6,701 nucleotides of DNA, taken from CAXCDZ01 sp963981525 (lineage in GTDB: Bacteria; Patescibacteriota; Microgenomatia; UBA1400; UBA12108). The notes under the pieces were generated by a model, which ran no database searches, was not told the origin of the DNA, and worked only from the letters and a program-made list of their open reading frames with translations. Positions 1-4,920 of this stretch are shown here, in pieces (the first letter of the stretch is position 1; every line of letters begins with the position of its first letter). The position numbers and the translations under genes are program-made. The stretch lies in NCBI GenBank assembly GCA_963981525.1, contig CAXCDZ010000045.1:1-6701 (forward strand). Direction: 5' to 3'.

Positions 1-508
1 TTTCGAGCTGCCCTTCTATTTCCATCTTTTTGATTTCTCTGGCAAAAAGTTGAGGAGTAGGACCCTGGTGATTTTTGAGATATACGAGCCCCATGAGCTG
101 CTCCTCGTAACGTTCGTAGTAATCAAAATCAATGAAGTAGAGTAGCTTGTAGATGACTGTCATACCTACATTAGGCTTACCGCCGACTTGATGCAAGATA
201 TAGAGTAGGACTTGGCGGAATTTGGCGAGTTTGCTCTCAGGAATGGAGATTCTGATATCGGGAGAATCTGGAGGTTTGGCTAGGTTGGGAGTGACTTTGT
301 ATTGATACTGAGGGAGCTGTTCTGAGACAAAATTCTCAAATGAAAGATCAAAGATCTTGGCAAGATGCTGTGCCTCTGATAATAAGAGATCTCGCTTGCC
401 TTGTTCGATCTGGATATAGGTGGGTCTAGAAACGTCAAGTTGATCTGCAACCCATGCCTGAGTGTAGCCTTTGCTAGTTCGCTGATTACGAATAAAATCT
501 GAGATCAT
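1..508 (-). CDS. XRE-family HTH regulator fused to Panacea (DUF4065) domain, C-terminus outside window
   Basis: An open frame runs from an ATG at 508 off the left edge, giving 169 visible residues and no stop. Residues about 3-60 are an XRE/Cro-type helix-turn-helix, with the pattern RTSKGYTQAWVADQLDVSR then YIQIEQGKR. Residues about 85-169 match the start of a Panacea/DUF4065 domain: a helix, then KLLYFIDFDYYERY, then a short beta segment and NHQGPTPQLF, where the family usually has a GPvp-type motif. Panacea domains are known antitoxin modules (PanA of PanAT systems) that neutralise unrelated toxins, and many carry a DNA-binding HTH for autoregulation. Because truB lies divergently upstream, any cognate toxin would have to be downstream, beyond the left edge. 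The start is chosen because it fits the HTH N-terminus and lies one spacer below a good promoter. The domain assignment is fairly sure; membership in an active toxin-antitoxin pair is inference. Confidence 0.85.
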   Translation of the reverse strand, partial: MISDFIRNQRTSKGYTQAWVADQLDVSRPTYIQIEQGKRDLLLSEAQHLAKIFDLSFENFVSEQLPQYQYKVTPNLAKPPDSPDIRISIPESKLAKFRQVLLYILHQVGGKPNVGMTVIYKLLYFIDFDYYERYEEQLMGLVYLKNHQGPTPQLFAREIKKMEIEGQLE

Positions 509-514
509 AATGTA

Positions 515-543
515 AGAATAACAATTGTTATGATCTTTGTCAA
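515..543 (-). promoter_or_regulatory. Sigma70-type promoter of the XRE-Panacea gene, apparently leaderless
   Basis: On the minus strand a perfect -35 box TTGACA (538-543) is followed by a 17-bp spacer and the -10 box TATTCT (515-520, 4 of 6 to consensus, fits TANNNT). The -10 ends 6 nt before the ATG at 508, so the expected transcription start coincides with the start codon. No Shine-Dalgarno sequence is present in the intervening bases. The boxes are seen directly; leaderless transcription is inferred. Confidence 0.7.
518..531. promoter_or_regulatory. Perfect palindromic operator candidate ATAACAATTGTTAT
   Basis: This 14-bp sequence is a perfect inverted repeat. It lies mostly in the 17-bp spacer of the regulator's promoter and overlaps the last three bases of its -10 box (518-520). 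A repressor bound here would block RNA polymerase, so the natural candidate is the product of the adjacent XRE-Panacea gene acting on itself. A looser inverted repeat (ATAAT at 546-550 and ATTAT at 558-562) lies on the truB side and could be a second site, but that is weak. Confidence 0.6.
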
Positions 544-577
544 TTATAATGTTAAGTATTATGACTAATAGATAGGG

Positions 578-583
578 TAAAAT
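578..583 (+). promoter_or_regulatory. truB: -10 box of truB promoter, apparently leaderless
   Basis: TAAAAT (5 of 6 to consensus) ends exactly 6 nt before the truB ATG at 590. No good -35 box is visible at 16-18 bp spacing (AGTATT at 555-560 is poor), and there is no extended -10 TG. No convincing Shine-Dalgarno sequence lies before the ATG; the only purine run (AGGG, about 574-577) is 12 nt away. The position relative to the start matches the other two leaderless-type promoters in this window. Confidence 0.5.
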
Positions 584-589
584 ATTAGA

Positions 590-1288
590 ATGCAAGGACT
601 ACTACCAATCTACAAGCCGAGTGGGATCACGAGTTATGACGTGATCCGTGAGGTTAAGAGAATAATTCCACGTGGGACCAAGATCGGGCATGCGGGAACG
701 CTGGATCCTTTTGCCGAAGGTGTGCTGATTCTAATGCTAGGGCGAGCAACGAAGAGATTTGATGAAATCCAGACATGGAAAAAAACTTACCGGTCGACAG
801 CTAAGTTGGGAGCGAAATCTGATACGTTGGATCGAACAGGAAAAATTAGCATACAGCAAATGGCTAATGGCATACAGATAAAACCTAAAGAACTTAAAAA
901 AATTGCCAATCAATATATCGGTGAGATAGAGCAAGTGGTGCCAGCATATGCGGCAGCAAAATATAAAGGTCGCAAGCTATATGAGTACGCGAGAGAAGGT
1001 GTGGTGGTGCCAGAGAAAAAAAAGATTGTGACAGTTTATGAGATTGAGATACTAGATGTTCAACACTACCATGATTCGAATCATGGTAGTGAAGTTGAGA
1101 TGAGAGTAACGTGTTCGAGTGGGACGTATATTAGGCAGTTGTCGTATGACATCTTGAAAGAGTTAGGAATAGAGAGCCATCTAACTAACTTAGTGCGGGA
1201 GGCGATTGGTGAGATTAAATTAGATAACTGCTTGAGTGTGGATGAATTAAACTCTAGTAACTGGGAGAATAGATTGATTATGCAGTGA
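590..1288 (+). CDS. truB: tRNA pseudouridine(55) synthase TruB, short form
   Basis: TruB isomerises U55 in the T-loop of tRNAs to pseudouridine. Family landmarks appear in order: N-terminal YKPSGITSYDVI (residues 8-19), the catalytic motif GHAGTLDP (33-40) with nucleophile Asp39, the VVPAYAAAKYKGRKLYEYAREG stretch (117-137, conserved P118, Y120, K124), CSSGTYIR (175-182), and the final LTNLVREAIGEI (198-209). At 232 residues it is shorter than the roughly 300-residue E. coli enzyme and ends after the catalytic domain, so the C-terminal PUA-like tRNA-binding domain is absent; such short forms are common in reduced genomes. A loop at about 159-167 is longer than in E. coli TruB and is encoded by a perfect palindrome. 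Its TGA stop lies inside the convergent terminator palindrome shared with rdgB. It is probably transcribed alone. Confidence 0.95.
   Translation: MQGLLPIYKPSGITSYDVIREVKRIIPRGTKIGHAGTLDPFAEGVLILMLGRATKRFDEIQTWKKTYRSTAKLGAKSDTLDRTGKISIQQMANGIQIKPKELKKIANQYIGEIEQVVPAYAAAKYKGRKLYEYAREGVVVPEKKKIVTVYEIEILDVQHYHDSNHGSEVEMRVTCSSGTYIRQLSYDILKELGIESHLTNLVREAIGEIKLDNCLSVDELNSSNWENRLIMQ
1064..1091. repeat. Perfect 28-bp palindrome inside truB
   Basis: The left arm CACTACCATGATTC is followed immediately by its exact reverse complement, with no unpaired spacer. It is in frame and encodes truB residues 159-167 (HYHDSNHGS), precisely where this TruB is about 7 residues longer than E. coli TruB by eye. The core ATGATT-NN-AATCAT is shared with the palindrome at 1284-1315. 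It may be a small palindromic insertion, an mRNA hairpin or a protein-binding site; the sequence alone does not decide. Confidence 0.85.
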
Positions 1289-1318
1289 TATAATGATTTA
1301 AATCATTATATCACTTTT
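1284..1318. terminator. Bidirectional terminator-like palindrome between convergent truB and rdgB
   Basis: Bases 1284-1315 form a perfect 32-bp palindrome: AGTGATATAATGATTT followed by its reverse complement. On the plus strand it runs into TTTT (1315-1318), so it can act as an intrinsic terminator for truB. On the minus strand only a weak T content follows. The stem is AT-rich, which is atypical for a strong terminator. The TGA of truB (1286-1288) and the TAA of rdgB (1306-1308) both lie within it. Confidence 0.6.
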
Positions 1319-1947
1319 CTGAGATGTGAGAGAGCCTGGGTGATGGCTCGTTCGCGGTGAGTGAGGATATTGTTAGTAATTAGTTCTTGGTTGTCAGTTC
1401 TTTGTTGGGTTGGGAGCTGGTGGATCTCACCTAGCATCATCTCGTATTCATCGGCGTAGAAGAGTGATTCAAAAGGGAAACCCTTGATCTTGAGGGGGGT
1501 CGGAGTCTCTACGATGTGACCGGGCAGGATTCCGTCGAATGTGCGCGTTGATGTTCCTTTGGTGGCGACTGCGATGACTGTGCGAAACTGAGCAAAGCGA
1601 GCACGGGAGGGCACGTTCTCCATGCGCTTGATGCAGTAGTCGATGATTTCTTGATCCGTCATGGTCTCCCCTATCCATCGACGGACTCGAATACCTGGCT
1701 CTCCGCCTAGTGCGTCTATCTCGACTCCGGTGTCGTCGCCGATCACGATACATTCATCAGGTAGAGCGTTACGGAAGACTTCGGCTTTGAGCGTGGCATT
1801 CTCTTCTAGCGTATTGCCTGATTCTTCTACATCTATCTCTACTCCAAACTCACTAGGAGAGTGGATCATAATGCCGCGAGCAACTAAAAACTTTTTAACT
1901 TCCTGGAACTTACCTGAATTGGTGGTGGCGTAGACTAGCTGTTTCAT
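1306..1947 (-). CDS. rdgB: RdgB/HAM1-family XTP/dITP (non-canonical purine NTP) pyrophosphatase
   Basis: This family hydrolyses dITP, ITP and XTP to monophosphates plus pyrophosphate, which keeps deaminated purines out of DNA and RNA. Diagnostic motifs are ATTNSGKFQEV (residues 7-17), ESGNTLEENATLKAE (42-56), GDDTGVEIDALGGEPGIRVRRW (70-91, the family's (A)DDSGL and PG region), FRTVIAVA (121-128), and THRERA (196-201, the SHR motif). Two features are odd. The usual GFGYDPIF base-binding motif reads GFPFESLF (156-163), and about 11 extra residues precede THR compared with E. coli RdgB (around 176-193), encoded by tandemly repetitive DNA. At 213 residues it is slightly long. It overlaps the upstream MFS gene by 4 bp (ATGA) and has no clear Shine-Dalgarno sequence, so translation is probably coupled and transcription comes from the MFS promoter. 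Confidence 0.92.
   Translation of the reverse strand: MKQLVYATTNSGKFQEVKKFLVARGIMIHSPSEFGVEIDVEESGNTLEENATLKAEVFRNALPDECIVIGDDTGVEIDALGGEPGIRVRRWIGETMTDQEIIDYCIKRMENVPSRARFAQFRTVIAVATKGTSTRTFDGILPGHIVETPTPLKIKGFPFESLFYADEYEMMLGEIHQLPTQQRTDNQELITNNILTHRERAITQALSHLRKVI
1381..1408. repeat. Two imperfect tandem 14-bp units inside rdgB
   Basis: TAGTTCTTGGTTGT (1381-1394) is followed directly by CAGTTCTTTGTTGG (1395-1408), 11 of 14 identical. The unit length is not a multiple of three. It falls in the part of rdgB that codes for an apparent insertion (about QQRTDNQELI) before the THRERA motif, so the insertion may have grown by slippage. Confidence 0.5.
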
Positions 1948-3104
1948 GCTTTGTCGCCATTCTGGAAGATATTATAGTAGATGCCAATGATCGGAACTGC
2001 GATGAGAGTGAGGGTAAATAATGCTGTGGCTGGACTGGTTTTATCTGCGAAAATACCAACTATTATACTTACGATGGCAAAGCCGAGACTACCAAGGAGT
2101 GAATTGAGAGAACTCATGGTGGCTCGCTGATGGTCAGTGAATTCGTTTTGCATGAGATCATTTTTGGCTACTTGGCCGGCACCATAAAGGAAAGAGGGGA
2201 AGAAAGTGATCAGAGGGGAGATAATAGATGGCATGCCATAGGCGATAAGACCACTAAGTTTGCCAACAATACTCCTAATTACCAACAAGCGCTCATGTCC
2301 AAACTTTTTGATGATTTTGTCACTGATATGAAAGCTAAAGGCGGCACCGAATTGGGTGATGGTGCTGAGTGCGCCGATTGCCCAGATCGGCCAGATACTG
2401 GCAAAAAAAGCGGCTCGAAACTGGAAGGAGACCTCGCCTGTTGAGTATGAGATGGTGTCTGCGATACTAAGGAGGCGTAGTTTTTTGTTTGTGACAAACA
2501 ACCTAATAGCTTCCTTGGTGTGAGCGTAGATATTGGAATCGATCTTTTTGCGAGTTTTGGGTTCAACAAACTGATAACTAATTACGAGTTTGACCAAGTG
2601 AGGGATGAGAGATAGCCACATCAACCAAACAAATGAGAAGGTGGCAACAATCCCACCAATGAGCGAAGCAATCGCGACAGCTAGGTGCTCGTAGGATCTA
2701 AGTTTGCCAAGATATTTTGAGTACTCACCATGCTTACCAGCGTCAGCCAAGGTATCGTAAAGAAGAGCGTCATTGTTGCCGCTATAGAGAGAGCGTGCTA
2801 GTCCCTCGAGAATAGCGCCGATCACGAGATACCAATATGAGAGTCCGATTGCGTATAAAACAATGCTGAGAACGCGTGCCCAAGATCCAGCAATGATGGT
2901 GCGACGACGACCAACCCGATCAGACCAGATTCCGGTGGGGAGCTCTAGAACGGAGGATGAGAGCATGATGATGCTAAAAATGCTTGCAGCAAGGGCATAT
3001 GAGCCTGATACATGGGCGAAGTAGAGAATGGCAATCGGGCCATAGAGACCAAACTCCACGAGGAAGTTGAAGATAGAGAGTAGCTTGATATTTTTTGCGA
3101 ACAT
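1944..3104 (-). CDS. Major facilitator superfamily (MFS) transporter, substrate unknown
   Basis: A 386-residue, very hydrophobic protein with the usual MFS length and about 12 predicted membrane segments in two halves. The signature cytoplasmic loop between segments 2 and 3 is clear: ELPTGIWSDRVGRRRT (54-69, motif A). After it, GNNDALLYDTL (109-119) resembles a stretch often found in this type of MFS protein. A charged central loop (about 180-210, EPKTRKKID) separates the halves. The family moves small molecules with proton or ion gradients; efflux of drugs or metabolites is the usual guess, but nothing here names a substrate. It is first in a two-gene unit with rdgB (4-bp overlap, stop TGA inside ATGA). 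The ATG at 3104 is chosen because it lies 6 nt after a perfect TATAAT and no good upstream start or Shine-Dalgarno sequence is seen. Confidence 0.9.
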   Translation of the reverse strand: MFAKNIKLLSIFNFLVEFGLYGPIAILYFAHVSGSYALAASIFSIIMLSSSVLELPTGIWSDRVGRRRTIIAGSWARVLSIVLYAIGLSYWYLVIGAILEGLARSLYSGNNDALLYDTLADAGKHGEYSKYLGKLRSYEHLAVAIASLIGGIVATFSFVWLMWLSLIPHLVKLVISYQFVEPKTRKKIDSNIYAHTKEAIRLFVTNKKLRLLSIADTISYSTGEVSFQFRAAFFASIWPIWAIGALSTITQFGAAFSFHISDKIIKKFGHERLLVIRSIVGKLSGLIAYGMPSIISPLITFFPSFLYGAGQVAKNDLMQNEFTDHQRATMSSLNSLLGSLGFAIVSIIVGIFADKTSPATALFTLTLIAVPIIGIYYNIFQNGDKA

Positions 3105-3110
3105 GAGGAG

Positions 3111-3116
3111 ATTATA
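3111..3116 (-). promoter_or_regulatory. Consensus -10 box of the MFS-rdgB unit, apparently leaderless
   Basis: The minus strand carries a perfect TATAAT ending 6 nt (CTCCTC) before the ATG at 3104. CTCCTC is the opposite of a Shine-Dalgarno sequence, so ribosome binding by that route is unlikely. At 17-bp spacing the -35 position falls in the arm of the upstream terminator (CGGGGT, poor match), so the -35 contact is weak or absent. The box is only a few bases beyond that terminator's T tract. Confidence 0.65.
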
Positions 3117-3121
3117 CCCTT

Positions 3122-3156
3122 AATACAAAAACAACCCCGCCGAGGCGGGGTTGTTA
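3122..3156 (-). terminator. Strong intrinsic terminator after the small secreted-protein gene
   Basis: The arms AACAACCCCGCC and GGCGGGGTTGTT (3130-3141 and 3144-3155 on the plus strand) pair perfectly around a tiny loop, most likely the tetraloop formed when the innermost pair opens. On the minus strand the stem runs into TTTTTGTATT, the T tract needed for release. It ends transcription from the gene at 3177-3635 just before the MFS promoter begins. The plus strand lacks a matching T tract. Confidence 0.9.
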
Positions 3157-3176
3157 TCAATTTGAGGCAATTGGAG

Positions 3177-3635
3177 TTATTCTGATCGGTGCATTCCCAT
3201 GCCACGACCACCTCCTGCACCCTTACCCTGGCCCATAGGACCCATTAGGTCGGAATCGATACCCTGCTGTGCGAACCAAGTCTGCATCTCCTCGTGGTGA
3301 GCAGTCCTGTTAGCTTCACGTTCAGCCATGTGCTCTTCGTGCTTATCAAGCCAAGCTTCACGTTGACTTTCGGTGAGTTTGCCCTCATCAACGAGAGATT
3401 CGAGGCGATCCTCAAAACCAACTCGTTGTGTGAGTTGATGCTCTGCACGGTACTGCTCTCTGGTCTCAGTAAAAGCGGAGTCGACTGAGTCTTCACTAAG
3501 ACCTAGCTTGTCGGCCATGGTCGCAACCATTTGCTCGTGCCATGGACGCTGAGTCTCTTCTGCCTGAACAGTTGAACTATAGCCAATAAGCAGAGTGAGA
3601 GTAAGAATAGAAGTTATAAAAAGTTTTTTGTTCAT
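3177..3635 (-). CDS. Small secreted helical protein, DUF2680/YckD-like, Met/His/Gly-rich C-terminus
   Basis: A 152-residue protein with a clear Sec signal peptide: MNKK, hydrophobic core to about residue 22, and cleavage probably after VQA (residue 25). There is no lipobox cysteine. The mature part is strongly charged and helical. It holds LGLSEDSVDSAF (45-55) and then a two-helix stretch RLESLVDEGKLTESQREAWLDKHEEH (77-102), which resembles the DUF2680 (YckD) pattern of a helix, a 'dGkiTeeQ' turn and another helix; it also recalls Spy/CpxP-like periplasmic helical proteins. Histidines cluster at 99-114 (KHEEH, TAHHEEM), and the tail (131-149) is rich in Gly and Met (MGPMGQG, GMGMH). A metal-binding or chaperone role is conceivable but unproven. 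It has its own Shine-Dalgarno sequence and terminator and follows the ABC export operon by 90 bp, so it may be a partner of it. Confidence 0.8.
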   Translation of the reverse strand: MNKKLFITSILTLTLLIGYSSTVQAEETQRPWHEQMVATMADKLGLSEDSVDSAFTETREQYRAEHQLTQRVGFEDRLESLVDEGKLTESQREAWLDKHEEHMAEREANRTAHHEEMQTWFAQQGIDSDLMGPMGQGKGAGGGRGMGMHRSE

Positions 3636-3640
3636 GTATA

Positions 3641-3648
3641 CCTCCTTT
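3641..3648 (-). promoter_or_regulatory. Near-consensus Shine-Dalgarno sequence of the small secreted-protein gene
   Basis: The minus strand reads AAAGGAGG, then 5 nt (TATAC), then the ATG at 3635. This fixes the start and shows that the organism's ribosomes use the anti-Shine-Dalgarno interaction, in contrast to the three SD-less, promoter-proximal starts elsewhere in the window. Confidence 0.9.
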
Positions 3649-3651
3649 CCG

Positions 3652-3681
3652 AATAGAACTAAGGAGAGTGTAACTAGGCAA
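3652..3681 (-). promoter_or_regulatory. Weak candidate promoter for the small secreted-protein gene
   Basis: TTGCCT (3676-3681 on plus coordinates, 4 of 6 to -35) and TCTATT (3652-3657, 4 of 6 to -10) lie 18 bp apart on the minus strand. Start of transcription would leave a short leader containing the Shine-Dalgarno sequence. The match is marginal, and read-through from the ABC operon is an alternative. Confidence 0.25.
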
Positions 3682-3699
3682 GCTGAAAATAGGCTTAAT

Positions 3700-3722
3700 C
3701 CTTCGGCATGCTCAGGACAAGG
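3700..3722. repeat. Intergenic element resembling a widespread CCTTCG...CTCAGG repeat
   Basis: The 90-bp gap between the permease stop and the small secreted-protein gene contains CCTTCGGCATGCTCAGGACA followed by AGG. It centres on the palindrome GCATGC. From memory it resembles the CCTTCGACAAGCTCAGG type of short intergenic element seen in many bacterial assemblies. On the minus strand a weak imperfect stem (CTT/AAG and TCCT/AGGA around GAGCATGCCGA) can form and is followed by CCTATTTTC, so it might be a weak terminator for the ABC operon. Identity and function are uncertain. Confidence 0.35.
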
Positions 3723-3725
3723 GGG

Positions 3726-4919
3726 TTATTCGTAACGGAGGGCGTCAACTGGAGTAAGGCTAGCAGCTTTTTTGGCTGGGTAGTATCCAAAGACAACACC
3801 TACCCCAGCAGAGACACTAAAGGAAAGGAGAATAGAGGAGGGACTGAGGACAAAAGGAATACTAATTACACTCGAAGCTATATAGGCAATACCAGACCCA
3901 AGGATAATCCCGATTGCACCACCGATAATAGTGAGAACGAGCGCCTCGATCAAGAACTGAGTAAGAATATCTACTCCTCTAGCACCAAGGGATTTGAGGA
4001 GGCCAATTTCTTTTGTTCGCTCGGTAACTGTGACCATCATGATGTTCATGATTCCGATCCCACCAACAACAAGAGAGATGGCCGCGATACCTGAGAGCAT
4101 GGCGGTAAGGGTACCTGTGACTCCACTAATAGTGTCAATCATGCTCTGAGATGAGCGAACGCTAAAATCAATGTTCTCTGAGTCATCAATATCGTGCTCA
4201 AACATAAGGGTATCTTCGACATCCAATATTGTGTCATCAACTAGATCGACATCGATAAGATAGAGTGAGATGCTGTCGAGGCTGGTTTGGCCAAAGAGAA
4301 AGTTCTGGGCAGTAGTTATCGGGATATAGGCAGCACTACTCTCCTCAGTAATGCCAATAATCTGGAAGACCCTGCCATCGATCCTGACAGTTTCCCCAAT
4401 AACGTAATCAAGTGCGTCTTCGCCGAATAATTCTTCGACTACTTCGTCTCCGATCACGACGTCTTTTGTACCCCCTAGAACATCTGATTCAGTGAGAAAC
4501 TGACCTCGTACGAGAGTGAGATTATTGATCTCGACGTAACTTGCGTCAACTCCAGAAATTTGGGCGGATGTTGACTCTGAGTCGGCGGTAATTGTTTTGG
4601 ATTTGTTGATAACTCGACTAACACCCGAGATATTATCTAGATTCATAAGAATTTCGGCATCGCTAGAAACTAGAGTAGTTACAGCTCCACCGGTCTGTTG
4701 ACCTGGACCACGCTCAGACTTGCCTGGTGAGACTGTGAGAACGTTGGTGCCAAAACTAGAGATGCTCCCGACAATTGACTCTGTTGAGCCAGATCCCAAA
4801 GAGATAATCGTGATGACAGAGGCAATGCCAATAATGATGCCAAGCATGGTGAGGAGGGTGCGGCCGAGATTGCGCCTCAATGCTTCTACGGCGAGAACGA
4901 GGAGTTCGAGGAAATCCAT
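3726..4919 (-). CDS. MacB/FtsX-type ABC transporter permease
   Basis: A 397-residue permease of the MacB/YknZ type, the membrane part of a tripartite ABC exporter. Layout: cytoplasmic N-terminal helix with EALRRNLGRTLLTMLGIIIG (12-31) leading into TM1 (about 20-42), a large extracytoplasmic domain (about 43-265, MacB-PCD-like), then TM2 (about 268-294), TM3 (about 322-350) and TM4 (about 360-380). Family hallmarks are GGIGIMNIMMVTVTERTKEIGLLKSLGA (286-313) and the end GYYPAKKAASLTPVDALRYE (378-397). An upstream in-frame ATG at 4994 would add 25 residues, but that stretch lies inside the ATPase gene and lacks homology; the ATG at 4919, one base after the ATPase stop (TAAGATG), matches the family N-terminus. 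Unlike E. coli MacB, the ATPase is a separate protein. MacB-like permeases work by moving extracytoplasmic substrates (peptides, lipids, drugs) mechanically; the cargo here is unknown. Confidence 0.92.
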   Translation of the reverse strand: MDFLELLVLAVEALRRNLGRTLLTMLGIIIGIASVITIISLGSGSTESIVGSISSFGTNVLTVSPGKSERGPGQQTGGAVTTLVSSDAEILMNLDNISGVSRVINKSKTITADSESTSAQISGVDASYVEINNLTLVRGQFLTESDVLGGTKDVVIGDEVVEELFGEDALDYVIGETVRIDGRVFQIIGITEESSAAYIPITTAQNFLFGQTSLDSISLYLIDVDLVDDTILDVEDTLMFEHDIDDSENIDFSVRSSQSMIDTISGVTGTLTAMLSGIAAISLVVGGIGIMNIMMVTVTERTKEIGLLKSLGARGVDILTQFLIEALVLTIIGGAIGIILGSGIAYIASSVISIPFVLSPSSILLSFSVSAGVGVVFGYYPAKKAASLTPVDALRYE

Positions 4920-4920
4920 C

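Noticed and set aside
1064..1315. CRISPR-like array from the two related palindromes
   Set aside because: There are only two copies, in and just after a coding gene, with different outer arms, no regular spacers and no cas genes in the window.
1469..1753. Arg/Ser-rich open frame on the minus strand within rdgB
   Set aside because: It is out of frame with a clearly conserved enzyme, has a low-complexity composition and shows no family resemblance, so it is a shadow frame.
2130..2444. Plus-strand open frame antisense to the MFS gene
   Set aside because: No recognisable protein pattern or start signal; explained by the opposite strand of a transmembrane gene.
3708..4094. Plus-strand open frame of 128 codons antisense to the permease
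   Set aside because: Its composition is hydrophilic and unpatterned, it has no ribosome-binding site or motif, and it lies opposite a well-supported conserved gene.
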